Shown here: one piece after another, positions 25,493-34,367 of the stretch | Layout of the letters: the number at the start of each line of letters is the position of its first letter | Numbering within the stretch: position 1 is the first letter of the stretch | DNA from: Gemmatirosa kalamazoonensis | Lineage (GTDB): Bacteria; Gemmatimonadota; Gemmatimonadetes; Gemmatimonadales; Gemmatimonadaceae | NCBI RefSeq assembly: GCF_000522985.1 | Contig: NZ_CP007128.1 | Location: 868,001 to 932,000 of the forward strand | Direction: 5' to 3' | Length of the DNA: 64,000 nucleotides | The notes under the pieces: model-generated | Databases searched by the model: none | Seen by the model: the letters and a program-made list of their open reading frames with translations, nothing else | What the model was told of the DNA's origin: nothing | Made by a program: the position numbers and the translations under genes

Positions 25493-27172
25493 TTAGGCGC
25501 GCGGCAGCGTGAGCTCGAACGCCGAGCCCCGCCCTTCCACGGAGCGCACGGTGAGATCGCCGCGCATGGCGCGCGCGAGCTCGCGGCTGATGGCGAGGCC
25601 GAGCCCCGTGCCCTCGGTGGGGCGGGCGAGGCTGCGGCCGACCTGCACGAACGGCTCGAAGATGGCCTCGAGCTTGTCCGCCGGGATGCCGACGCCGGTG
25701 TCGCGCACGGCGATCGTCACCACGCCGTCGTGCGCCTCGCAGCCGACCGATACGTTGCCGTCGGGCAGCGTGAACTTCACGGCGTTCGACAGCAGGTTGA
25801 GGAGGATCTGCTCCACCTTCGCGCGGTCGGCATGCACGCGCAGCGTGCGCGGGCACGGCTCGAGGCCGAAGTGGATCGCCTTCAGGCTCGCCTGCGGCTC
25901 GATCATCGGCACCACGTCGTCGAGCATGTCCGCCACCGGCACGTCGACGAGGTCGTACGTCAGCTGCCCGGCGTCGAGCCGCGCGAAGTTCAGGATGTCG
26001 TTGATGATGCCTAACAGGTGGCGCTGGCTGCGGCGGATCCGCTCCACGTCGTCGGTCTGCGCGCCGTTCAGCGCGCCCCGCACGCCGAGCGCGAGGAGCT
26101 CCGCGTAGCCGCCGATGGCGTTCAGCGGCGTGCGCAGCTCGTGGCTCATCGCGCGCAGGAAGTCGAGCTTCGCGCGGTTCGCCTCCTCCGCCTCGCGGTT
26201 GCGGCGCTCGAGCTCCTCGGTCTGCTCGCGCAGCCGGTCGGCGAGCGTGCGCAGCTCCGACGCCTGGGCCTCCGCCGCGCTGCGCGCCGCCTCCTCGGCG
26301 GCGATGCGGCGCGCGGCGGCGAGCGCGCGCTCGCCGGCCTCGCGCCGCTCCGTGAGGTCGCGCGTCACCTTCGCGAAGCCGATGAGCGCTCCCTCGTGGT
26401 TCTCCACCGGCGTGACGACGACGCTCGCCCAGAAGCGCGAGCCGTCCTTGCGAAGCCGCCACGCTTCCTCCTCGAATCGCCGCTCGCGCGCCGCGATCTC
26501 GAGCTCGCGCTCCGGCTTGCCGGCGGCGACGTCCTCGGCCGGGTAGAGCGTGGCGAGCGGCTGGCCGACGATCTCCGCCGCCGTGTAGCCCATGACGCGC
26601 TCGGCCCCCTCGTTCCAGCTCGCGATGCGGCCGTCCGGGTCGAGCATGATGATGCCGTAATCGCGCACCGCCTCGACGAGGAGCCGGAAGTGCTCCTCGC
26701 TGACGCGCAGCGCCTCCTCCGCCCGGCGCCGATCGGTCAGGTCGCGCGTGACCTTCGCGAAGCCGACCAGCTGCCCCGTCGCGTCGCGCAGCGCGGTGAT
26801 GACGACGTTCGCCCAGAACTGCGTGCCGTCCTTCCGCACGCGCCATCCTTCGTCCTCGAACCGCCCCTCGCGGCCCGCGACCTCGAGCTCCTTCCACGGG
26901 AACCGCTCGTCGATCTTCTCCTGGGGATAGAAGATCGAGAAGTGCTTGCCGAGGATCTCGTGCGCCTTGTAGCCTTTGAACCGCTCCGCGCCGGGGTTCC
27001 AGCTCAGGACGTGCCCCTGCGGGTCGAGCGCGAAGATGGCGTAGTCGCGGACGCTCTCGACGAGGAGCCGATAGAGGTCCGACAGCCCCGACGGGGTCGC
27101 GGAGAGCCCGCCGGGCGCGTTCTTCTCGCCGGAGGCGTTCGGGTCGGCGGACTGCGGCGGGGCGTCGTTCAC
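25493..27172 (-). CDS. Soluble sensor histidine kinase with two PAS domains
   Basis: The 559-residue protein has no membrane segment. PAS-PAC units lie at about 31-150 and 160-275, similar to each other (both end in GFAKVTRDLT). A coiled-coil of about 55 residues (280-335) leads to HisKA with phospho-His344 in AMSHELRTPLNA, then HATPase_c with N box LLNLLSNAVKF, DTGVGIP and GTGLGLAISRELA. No receiver domain is attached and no regulator gene is adjacent, so its partner is elsewhere. Stop lies in a CGTTAGGC word. Confidence 0.94.
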   Translation of the reverse strand: MNDAPPQSADPNASGEKNAPGGLSATPSGLSDLYRLLVESVRDYAIFALDPQGHVLSWNPGAERFKGYKAHEILGKHFSIFYPQEKIDERFPWKELEVAGREGRFEDEGWRVRKDGTQFWANVVITALRDATGQLVGFAKVTRDLTDRRRAEEALRVSEEHFRLLVEAVRDYGIIMLDPDGRIASWNEGAERVMGYTAAEIVGQPLATLYPAEDVAAGKPERELEIAARERRFEEEAWRLRKDGSRFWASVVVTPVENHEGALIGFAKVTRDLTERREAGERALAAARRIAAEEAARSAAEAQASELRTLADRLREQTEELERRNREAEEANRAKLDFLRAMSHELRTPLNAIGGYAELLALGVRGALNGAQTDDVERIRRSQRHLLGIINDILNFARLDAGQLTYDLVDVPVADMLDDVVPMIEPQASLKAIHFGLEPCPRTLRVHADRAKVEQILLNLLSNAVKFTLPDGNVSVGCEAHDGVVTIAVRDTGVGIPADKLEAIFEPFVQVGRSLARPTEGTGLGLAISRELARAMRGDLTVRSVEGRGSAFELTLPRA

Positions 27173-27269
27173 GTCGATGGCGGGCGACGGCGGGTGAAGC
27201 TCTTACCCTATCGGAGGGATCCCCCGAGCGCTAGCGGCGGAGCCCGATCGAGCGCCGCACGGAACGAGC

Positions 27270-27376
27270 CAGGGCAGGAGGGCAGGAGGGCAGGAGGGCA
27301 GGAGCATTCGCCTCTCGTGCCCTCCTGCCCTCCTGGCCTCTTGCCCTTCGATTCGCCCTCCTGCCCTCCTGCCCTC
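27270..27376. repeat. GGGCAGGAG hairpin in a divergent gap
   Basis: Left arm 27270-27305 (four GGGCAGGAG units), right arm 27317-27376 (GCCCTCCT units with decay). This copy lies in the 273-bp divergent region between a kinase gene and a tannase gene, so here it cannot be an end-of-gene terminator. The rest of that gap shows nothing else clear. Confidence 0.9.
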
Positions 27377-27445
27377 GCTCGCAGTACCTTCGGCGCGAGC
27401 GCGCCCCTCGGCGATCGTTAGGCGCGCGGCCAAGCCCGCGTCCGC

Positions 27446-29014
27446 ATGCGCCTGACCGTCACGCCTCTCATCGGACTCGCTCTCACCGCGGCGCTCGCCG
27501 CACCCTCCGCCGCGCAGCAGGCACAGGGGGGCGCGGACACGCTGCGCGCGCCGGCCGGCGGCTGCACCGGCCTGCGCGCGCTCCGCCTCCCCGACGTGCG
27601 CCTCACCGCGGTCGACGACGTGCGCGCGCCGAGCCGCGACGACGACGCGCGCGTGCCGCACTGCCGGGTCGCCGGCGTCGTCGGCAAGGCGATCCGGTTC
27701 GTCGTCGTGCTCCCGGACGCGTGGACGGGGCGACTGTACATGGGCGGCAACGGTGGATTCGCCGGCTCGCTCAACCGCGGCGCGCTCGCGACCGCGAACC
27801 AGGGCTACGTCGCGGTCACGACCGACACCGGCCACGACGACGACGGCGGCAGCGCGCGATGGGCGCTGAACGACGTGGAGCGGCAGCTCGACTACGCGTA
27901 CGTCGGCGTGCACCGCACCGTGGAGGTCGCGAAGGTGCTCGCGAAGGCGTACTACGGCGTGGAGCCGCGCTACGCCTACTTCGCCGGCTGCTCCAACGGC
28001 GGGCGGCAGGCGCTCATGGAGGTACAGCGCTACCCGGACGACTTCGACGGCGTCATCGCCGGCGCGCCCGCCGCGCAGTTCACGCGCATCGGGATCTCGT
28101 TCGTGAAGAACCTCCAGGCGACGTATCCCACGCCGCGCACGTTCCGCACGCCGGTCGTGACGCAGGCGAGCCTCGACCTGCTGTCGCGCAAGGTGCTCGA
28201 CGCGTGCGACGCGATCGACGGCGTCACCGACGGCGTCATCGACGATCCGCGCGACTGCCACTTCGCGGTCGCGTCGATCAAGGCCTGCCCGTCGGACCGC
28301 GCGGCGCCCGACTGCCTCACGCGGGCACAGCGCGCGGCGATCGTCACGATCTACGCGCCGACCACCGACGCGCGCGGCGCCGTGATCTATCCCGGACAGC
28401 CGTTCGGCGGCGAGGCGTTCGCCGAGGGATGGCCGGCGTGGATCACGGGCAGCGACACCGCGCTGATCCGGTCGCTCGGCGCGCCGAACGCGCAGGCGAT
28501 GTTCGCGATCCAGGGCGCGCGCTACCTCACGTTCGGCGACTCGACGTGGGACTACAGCCGCTACGACCGCGCGCGCATGCTCGCCGACACGCGTCGCACG
28601 GCGTCGTTCCTCGACGCGGTGGATCCCGACCTGTCGCGCTTCGCCGCGCGGAAGGGGAAGCTGCTGCTCTACCACGGATGGGCCGATCCCGCGCTCAACC
28701 CGCTCGCCACGATCGACTACTACGACCAGGTGCGCGCGCGCGACCCGGCGGCGCCGGACTACGCGCGGCTGTTCCTCATGCCGGGCGTGCTCCACTGCGC
28801 CGGCGGCGCGGGGCCCGACCAGGCGCCGTGGCTGCGCACCGTCGTGGACTGGGTGGAGCACGGGCGCGCGCCGGAGCGCATCGTGGCGGTCAAGCGCGAC
28901 ACCACGGGCCGCGTGACGCGCTCGCGGCCGCTGTGCGCCTACCCGCAGCGCGCCGTGTACACGGGCTCGGGCAGCACGGACGCGGAAGCGAGCTTCGCGT
29001 GCCGCGCGCGTTAG
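27446..29014 (+). CDS. Tannase/feruloyl esterase family protein
   Basis: The 522-residue secreted protein (signal peptide about 1-24) matches the tannase family (PF07519). The nucleophile elbow is GCSNGGRQALM (Ser183); the calcium-binding-like and triad Asp lies in YHGWADPALNP and the His in LMPGVLHCAGG. Paired cysteines around the active site (Cys182 and the CAGG Cys) fit the CS-D-HC motif of this family. It cleaves ester bonds of gallate or ferulate-type plant phenolics outside the cell. Followed by a kinase gene after 16 bp, possibly same transcript. Confidence 0.92.
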   Translation: MRLTVTPLIGLALTAALAAPSAAQQAQGGADTLRAPAGGCTGLRALRLPDVRLTAVDDVRAPSRDDDARVPHCRVAGVVGKAIRFVVVLPDAWTGRLYMGGNGGFAGSLNRGALATANQGYVAVTTDTGHDDDGGSARWALNDVERQLDYAYVGVHRTVEVAKVLAKAYYGVEPRYAYFAGCSNGGRQALMEVQRYPDDFDGVIAGAPAAQFTRIGISFVKNLQATYPTPRTFRTPVVTQASLDLLSRKVLDACDAIDGVTDGVIDDPRDCHFAVASIKACPSDRAAPDCLTRAQRAAIVTIYAPTTDARGAVIYPGQPFGGEAFAEGWPAWITGSDTALIRSLGAPNAQAMFAIQGARYLTFGDSTWDYSRYDRARMLADTRRTASFLDAVDPDLSRFAARKGKLLLYHGWADPALNPLATIDYYDQVRARDPAAPDYARLFLMPGVLHCAGGAGPDQAPWLRTVVDWVEHGRAPERIVAVKRDTTGRVTRSRPLCAYPQRAVYTGSGSTDAEASFACRAR

Positions 29015-29030
29015 GCACCGTGGAGGGCGC

Positions 29031-30062
29031 GTGACGAGCTTCCGCGCGCAGCTGCGCGACCGCTTGCAGGAGGCGCTCGGCGAGCGCTACACGGTCGACC
29101 GCGAGCTGCGCGGCGCGGGGATGTCGCGCGTGTTCGTCGCCACCGAGACGACGCTCGGCCGCTCCGTCGTCGTGAAGGTGCTGCCGCCGGAGATGAGCGG
29201 AGGGCTGAGCGGCGCGCGCTTCCGCCGCGAGGTGCAGCTCATCGCCCAGCTGCGCCACCCGCACGTCGTGCCGCTGCTCACGGCCGGCGAGCACCGGCGG
29301 CTGCTCTACTACACGATGCCGCTCGTCGAGGGCGAGTCGCTGCGCGCGCGCATCGACCGCGAGGGGGCGTTCCCGCTGACGCCGGCCGTGAAGCTGCTGC
29401 GCGAGATCGCCGACGCGCTCGCGTACGCGCACGGCCGCGGCATCGTGCACCGCGACCTCAAGCCGGACAACATCCTCATCGCCGACGGGCACGCGCACGT
29501 CGTGGACTTCGGCATCGCGAAGGCCGTCGCCGCGTCGCACGACGGCGGCGCGTCGGAGGGGCGGCCGTTCACGTCGGCGGGCGTGGCGTTGGGCACCCCG
29601 TCGTACATGTCGCCCGAGCAGGCGGCCGCGGACCCGAGCGTGGACCACCGCGCGGATCTCTACGCGCTCGGCGTGCTCGCCTACGAGATCCTCGCCGGCC
29701 GCCACCCGTTCGCCGGCCGGGCGCCGCAGGCGATGCTCGCCGCGCACGTCACCGAGAAGCCGGAGCCGGTCGCGCGGCGTCGCGCGGATCTGCCTAACGC
29801 GCTCGCCGCGCTCGTCGGCCGGCTCCTCGAGAAGCGCCCGACCGATCGCCCGCAGTCGGCGGCGGAGGTGATCCAGGCGCTCGACGCGATCCCGCTCGGC
29901 GCGACGCAGGAAGCCCCCGCCGCGTCGGCCGCCGCGCCGAGTGCGGCCACCGCGCCGGAGCGCGCGGCGGCCGGGGGCGTCGGGCCGTGGCTGGTCGTCG
30001 CGCTGTGTGTCGCGACGCTCGCGCTCGGCCTCGCGCTCGGTCTCTGGTTCGGGCGGCGCTGA
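29031..30062 (+). CDS. PknB-like serine/threonine protein kinase
   Basis: The 343-residue kinase starts with GTG preceded by GGAGGG. Catalytic elements are complete: ATP Lys49 in VVVKVLPP, HRDLKPDN (Asp142), DFG at 159-161, and APE-like SPEQAAAD. A Pro/Ala linker follows and a single membrane segment near residues 318-338 ends the protein with no extracellular sensor. The glycine loop GAGMSRVFVA is normal. The P-loop kinase is followed by an S9 peptidase and, on the other strand, a PP2C phosphatase that may reverse its phosphorylations. Confidence 0.95.
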   Translation: MTSFRAQLRDRLQEALGERYTVDRELRGAGMSRVFVATETTLGRSVVVKVLPPEMSGGLSGARFRREVQLIAQLRHPHVVPLLTAGEHRRLLYYTMPLVEGESLRARIDREGAFPLTPAVKLLREIADALAYAHGRGIVHRDLKPDNILIADGHAHVVDFGIAKAVAASHDGGASEGRPFTSAGVALGTPSYMSPEQAAADPSVDHRADLYALGVLAYEILAGRHPFAGRAPQAMLAAHVTEKPEPVARRRADLPNALAALVGRLLEKRPTDRPQSAAEVIQALDAIPLGATQEAPAASAAAPSAATAPERAAAGGVGPWLVVALCVATLALGLALGLWFGRR

Positions 30063-30150
30063 GCGCGCGCCGCCGCCCTGCTGGAAGGCGCCCGTGCGCG
30101 CCCGTAGCTTCTCGGAGTCCGGGAACGTCATCCCCTCTTCGAGAACACCC

Positions 30151-32475
30151 ATGCAGCTCCGCATCCCGCTCCTCCTCGCCGTCGCCGCGTCGTCGTTAGG
30201 CGCGCAGGCCAAGCGCCCGATGACCTGGCTCGACGTGCAGCAGATCCGCCAGGTGGGCGGCGCCGCGCCGAGCCCCGACGGCCGCTGGGTGCTCTACACG
30301 GTGTCGTTCCCGGACTGGCAGAACGCGCGGCGGCAGAGCGACGTGTTCGTGGTGAGCGCCGAGCAGGGGCTGTCGTCGACGCGGCAGCTCACGTTCACGA
30401 AGGACAAGAACGAGACGAACCCGACCTGGTCGCGCGACGGCTCGTTCTTCGTCTTCGCGTCCGACCGGGACGCGCCGGCCGCGACGCCTAACGCGACACC
30501 GAACGCGGCACCCACGCCCGGCCCCGGCGCGGCCGGCGGCCGCAACCAGCTCTACCTCATGCACCCCGACGGCGGCGAGGCCCGACGGATCACCGACGCG
30601 CGCGACGGCGTGTCGACGTTCGCGTTCAGCAAGGACGGCCGCTGGCTCGCCTACCGCAGCGGGCGCGCGGGCGAGGAGCAGCTCTACCGGCTCCCGGTTG
30701 CCGCGCTCGTGTCGGGGGGCGGCGCGGTGGTCGACTCGCTGCGCGCCGAGCAGCTCACGCGCCAGCCGGCGGGAGTCGGGCTGTGGCGGTGGGCGCCGGA
30801 CTCGAAGCGCATCTACTTCGTCACCGCCGACACGGTGGACCTCGACGAGAAGCTGCGCCGCGAGAAGCGGTTCACGGTGAGCGTGCGCAACATGGCGGTG
30901 CCGCCGTCGAGCCTGTGGGCGATCGACCTCGACCCGTCGCGCGTCACGCGGCTCACGCGCGACACGACGTTCTCGGTGGCGTCGTTCACGATCTCCGACG
31001 ACGGCAAGTGGGTCGGCTTCCGCGGCGCGTCGGCGAACCGCTACGAGCGCAACATCACCGAGGAGAACGACTACGCCGACAACTGGCTGCTCGAGGTCGC
31101 GACGGGCCGCATGGAGCGCCTCACGAACAATCGCGAGGTCGGCGAGAGCGCGCCGAGCTTCTCCCCCGACGGGCAGTGGGTGGCGTTCGCCGCGCCCGAC
31201 GACCTCACGCGCTACTCGCTGAACGACACGCGCGTGTACCTGCGCCGCGTCGACGACCGCGGCGGGCAGTGGCGCAAGCTCGGCACCGACTACGACGGCG
31301 ACGTGAGCGTCGACTTCTGGGCGCCCGACTCGAAGACGATCTACTTCAACGACGGCGTGCGGGCGACGAACCAGCTCCTCGCGCTCGACGTCGCGAAGGG
31401 GACGGTGCGCCAGGTCACGCGCGAGAGCGCCTCCGTCCGCGTCACGCGCGACGAGGACTCGAAGCGCGTACTCGTCACCTACGCCGACCCGTCGACGCCG
31501 AACGTGCTGTTCGCCGTCCCGCCGCTCGACCAGATCGGCAACCGCGCGGCGTGGAAGCAGCTCACGGACGCGAACCCGCAGGTGCGGGGCTTCGCGTTAG
31601 GCGAGGAGCGCGAGATCGGGTGGCGGTCGAAGGACGGCACGCACGTCGGCGGGCTGCTCGTCACGCCGGTGGGCTACCAGCCGGGCACGCGCTACCCGCT
31701 CATCGTCGCGATCCACGGCGGCCCGGCCGGCGCCGACGTCCTGTCGTTCAACCCGTGCTACGGCGCGCAGGTCTACGCCGGCGCCGGATACGCGGTGCTC
31801 TGCCCGAACTACCGCGGGTCGACGAACTACGGGCAGGCGTTCAAGACCGGGATCGTCGGCAACTACTTCGACCCCGGCTACCAGGACATCATGGCCGGTG
31901 TCGACTCGCTCATCGCCGCCGGCGTCGTCGACGCGGACCGGATGGGGGTGCTCGGCTGGAGCGCGGGCGGCCACTGGTCCAACTGGATCCTCACGCACAC
32001 CGACCGGTTCAAGGCGATCAGCACCGGCGCCGGCACGGCGAACTGGATCTCGATGTTCGCCGAGAGCGACATGCAGCGCGTGCGGCAGTTCTACCTCGGC
32101 GACAAGCTGCCGTACGAGGATTTCGACGCGTACTGGAACCAATCGCCGCTGAAGTACATCAAGAACGCGAAGACGCCGACGATGATCCACGTCGTCGAGG
32201 GGGACCCGCGCGTGCCGCGGCCGCAGAGCGAGGAGCTGCACATGGCGCTCAAGCGGCTCGGCGTTCCCACCGAGTTCTACGTCTACCCGGGGAGCACGCA
32301 CGGCATCCCGGACCCGCGCAACCAGCTCTTCAAGTCCACGGTGGAGATGGCGTGGATGGACTACTGGGTGCGCGGCAGCGGGAAGCGGTTCGCGTGGCGC
32401 GACGTGCTGAAGACCGTGGAGGACGAGGCGAACCGCGCCGCCGACCGCCGCGCCGCGACGTCCGAGCAGCGCTGA
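30151..32475 (+). CDS. S9 family prolyl oligopeptidase-like peptidase
   Basis: The 774-residue secreted protein (signal peptide to about 19) has a beta-propeller N-terminal domain with PD40/WD-like repeats (SPDGRWVLY, WSRDGSFFVFASDRD, SKDGRWLAYRSG) and a C-terminal alpha/beta hydrolase domain. Triad: Ser604 in GWSAGG, Asp685 in EGDPRVP, His717 in GSTHGIP. It cleaves short peptides in the periplasm. ATG 30151 gives a clean signal peptide; the open frame upstream overlaps the kinase gene and is rejected. A low-complexity ATPNATPNAAPTPG insert lies in the propeller. Confidence 0.95.
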   Translation: MQLRIPLLLAVAASSLGAQAKRPMTWLDVQQIRQVGGAAPSPDGRWVLYTVSFPDWQNARRQSDVFVVSAEQGLSSTRQLTFTKDKNETNPTWSRDGSFFVFASDRDAPAATPNATPNAAPTPGPGAAGGRNQLYLMHPDGGEARRITDARDGVSTFAFSKDGRWLAYRSGRAGEEQLYRLPVAALVSGGGAVVDSLRAEQLTRQPAGVGLWRWAPDSKRIYFVTADTVDLDEKLRREKRFTVSVRNMAVPPSSLWAIDLDPSRVTRLTRDTTFSVASFTISDDGKWVGFRGASANRYERNITEENDYADNWLLEVATGRMERLTNNREVGESAPSFSPDGQWVAFAAPDDLTRYSLNDTRVYLRRVDDRGGQWRKLGTDYDGDVSVDFWAPDSKTIYFNDGVRATNQLLALDVAKGTVRQVTRESASVRVTRDEDSKRVLVTYADPSTPNVLFAVPPLDQIGNRAAWKQLTDANPQVRGFALGEEREIGWRSKDGTHVGGLLVTPVGYQPGTRYPLIVAIHGGPAGADVLSFNPCYGAQVYAGAGYAVLCPNYRGSTNYGQAFKTGIVGNYFDPGYQDIMAGVDSLIAAGVVDADRMGVLGWSAGGHWSNWILTHTDRFKAISTGAGTANWISMFAESDMQRVRQFYLGDKLPYEDFDAYWNQSPLKYIKNAKTPTMIHVVEGDPRVPRPQSEELHMALKRLGVPTEFYVYPGSTHGIPDPRNQLFKSTVEMAWMDYWVRGSGKRFAWRDVLKTVEDEANRAADRRAATSEQR

Positions 32476-32478
32476 CGC

Positions 32479-33381
32479 TCAGGGGTCGTTCGGCTGCCGC
32501 AGCGCGCGACCGATGACGAGCGTGACGTTGTCGGTCCCGCCGCGGTCGAGCGCGAGCTGGAGCAGGTCGCGGCACGCCTGCTCGGCGGAGGTCATGCGTT
32601 CGAGGTGGGCGGCGATCTCGTCGTCGCGGACGTGCTTCGTGAGGCCGTCGCTGCAGACGAGGACGACGCTGCCGCGCTGGCGGATGTCGACGCGTGTGAC
32701 CTCGGGCGCCGCCTCCGCGGCGCCGATCGCGCTCGACAGCACGTGGCTCAGCGGCGACTGCTGCGCGCGCTCGGCGGGGAGCACGCCGCGGTCGACGAGG
32801 TCCTGCGCGAGCGTCTGGTCGCGCGTGACCTGGCGCAGCGCGCCGTCCTGGAAGAGGTAGCACCGGCTGTCGCCGACCTGCACGACGTAGAGCCACGGCC
32901 ACACGACGACGCCTAACGAGAGTGTCGTCGCCATCTCCTGCCCGTCGAGCGCGTTCTGCGCCTCGGCGCGCACGACCTCGTGCGCCTCGATCGCCGCGTC
33001 GCGCAGCTCGGCGACGAACTCGCCCTCCGTGGGCGAGCCCGCGGTGTGGTAGCGCCGCAGGCTGTGCGACACGTACCGCGTCACGGCCTCGGTCGTGAGC
33101 TGGCTCGCGAGGCGCCCCGCCGCGCTCCCCGCCACGCCGTCCGCGACGAGCATGATCGTGGCGAGCCGCTGGCCGCGCAGCGAGAGCGCGCGTGGATCGG
33201 GGAGGCTCGTGCCGTGCACCACGACCTGCGGGTGCACGGTGCACAGGAGGAACTGGTCCTGGTTCTCCGACCGCACGCGCCCGGGGTGCGTGAGGCCGTG
33301 GAGATCGAGCTCCTCGTCGCGCGGGCGCTGGTCGAACGTGCCGGTGGCGTCGGCGGTGGTGAACGGCGCGGCGACTCTCAT
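32479..33381 (-). CDS. PP2C-type serine/threonine phosphatase
   Basis: The 300-residue soluble protein has the PP2C metal-binding aspartates: SENQDQF, ADGVAG (the usual DGMGG is DGVAG here), VGDSRCYLF, SDGLTKHV and GGTDNVTLV. It dephosphorylates Ser/Thr in proteins and is the natural counterpart of the kinase at 29031. ATG 33381 is chosen because GGAG precedes it by six bases; a longer form to 33423 is possible. Convergent with the S9 peptidase gene. Confidence 0.93.
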   Translation of the reverse strand: MRVAAPFTTADATGTFDQRPRDEELDLHGLTHPGRVRSENQDQFLLCTVHPQVVVHGTSLPDPRALSLRGQRLATIMLVADGVAGSAAGRLASQLTTEAVTRYVSHSLRRYHTAGSPTEGEFVAELRDAAIEAHEVVRAEAQNALDGQEMATTLSLGVVVWPWLYVVQVGDSRCYLFQDGALRQVTRDQTLAQDLVDRGVLPAERAQQSPLSHVLSSAIGAAEAAPEVTRVDIRQRGSVVLVCSDGLTKHVRDDEIAAHLERMTSAEQACRDLLQLALDRGGTDNVTLVIGRALRQPNDP

Positions 33382-33480
33382 ACGCGACTCCACGAAGTGC
33401 GGTCGGGCGGCGGACCTCCCCAAGACGATGCGCCCGGGCGTGGAGGGCGCGCAAGTGAGCGGGGACGGGCGGTCAGGCGC

Positions 33481-33894
33481 TCACGCCGGGAGCACGCGGA
33501 ATCCCGCGATCGCGAAGTGGTGATCGAGCGTCAGCGCCTCCTCGATCCCGCGCTGTCGCATCACGGCGAAGCTTACCGCGTCGGTGAGCGAGAGGTCCTG
33601 GTCGGCGTAGCGCTCGAGCCAGTCTCGGCGGGCGGCGACTTCGAGCTCGCGCGTGCTGTGGACGACGACATCCGTCGAACGATCGATTCCGCGCAGGGCG
33701 GCGAGTGCTGTCCGACGTCCTTCGCGTCGCAGCAGCAGCGCGTGGCTCTCCACCACCACGAGGTTCGTGGTCACGAGACGACGCCGCTGACCGAGCAGCG
33801 CGCGATACGGCCCGACCACGGCGTCGTGCGCGGGATTCTTCTGGTCGAGGATCGGATACCACGCACTCGTGTCGACGAAGAGCTCACCGGGCAC
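33481..33894 (-). CDS. PIN-domain ribonuclease toxin (VapC-like)
   Basis: The 137-residue protein has the four acidic PIN residues: FVDTSAW (Asp8), VVVESHAL (Glu), SLTDAVSF (Asp) and LTLDHHF (Asp). PIN toxins cut tRNA or rRNA when freed from their antitoxin. The start overlaps the antitoxin gene by 11 bp. Chromosomal toxin-antitoxin pair. Confidence 0.93.
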   Translation of the reverse strand: MPGELFVDTSAWYPILDQKNPAHDAVVGPYRALLGQRRRLVTTNLVVVESHALLLRREGRRTALAALRGIDRSTDVVVHSTRELEVAARRDWLERYADQDLSLTDAVSFAVMRQRGIEEALTLDHHFAIAGFRVLPA

Positions 33895-34234
33895 GGCGAC
33901 GTCTCCCGGGCTTGTCGGGCTCCGCGCGCGGCAGCGTTCTCGACGTGTGCCAACTCCGCTCCTCCATGTCGGCGAGGTACCGATCGTGATCGCGGGCGGG
34001 ATCGAGCCCGGAGGGATCAGGGTACGGCGCCCCGTCCTTGATCATTCCGATCAGCCTCAGCGCGGGGTGGTCCCGGGGATCGCCCAACTCACGCTCCAGC
34101 GCCAGCAGCCCGCGACGCAGCACCTCGGACTTCGTCGCCTTCAGGTGCTCCGCCAGCTCCGCGAGCCGTGCCTGCTCCTCGGGGCCGAGGTAGACCTGCA
34201 CGGGACTGGCTTCGCTCACGCGTCGCGGCGGCAC
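33884..34234 (-). CDS. Ribbon-helix-helix antitoxin of the PIN toxin
   Basis: The 116-residue protein has an N-terminal RHH region (VQVYLGPEEQARLAELAEHL followed by KSEVLRRGLLALEREL) that binds DNA, and a basic-acidic C-terminal tail expected to wrap the PIN toxin. It starts with GTG 34234, seven bases after a GAGGA. The gene overlaps the toxin gene by 11 bp. A promoter and an 8-bp inverted repeat immediately upstream make autorepression likely. Confidence 0.88.
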   Translation of the reverse strand: MPPRRVSEASPVQVYLGPEEQARLAELAEHLKATKSEVLRRGLLALERELGDPRDHPALRLIGMIKDGAPYPDPSGLDPARDHDRYLADMEERSWHTSRTLPRAEPDKPGRRRRAR

Positions 34235-34243
34235 GTTGCATCC

Positions 34244-34295
34244 TCATGAAATAGTGACCCATTTTCATGATACCGCGTGCTTTCGGAGCCTGCAA
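34244..34295 (-). promoter_or_regulatory. Toxin-antitoxin promoter and operator
   Basis: On the minus strand TTGCAG (34295-34290), exactly 17 bp, TATCAT (34272-34267). Overlapping its downstream side is a perfect inverted repeat TCATGAAA (34244-34251) and TTTCATGA (34263-34270) with an 11-bp gap, a good site for the RHH antitoxin. The start codon is at 34234. Confidence 0.7.
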
Positions 34296-34367
34296 CGCCG
34301 CTTGCCCTCCCCTGCGCACCTCCGCCAATTCCGACCGCGCCACCGCCTTCACTCGCACCGCTCTGTG

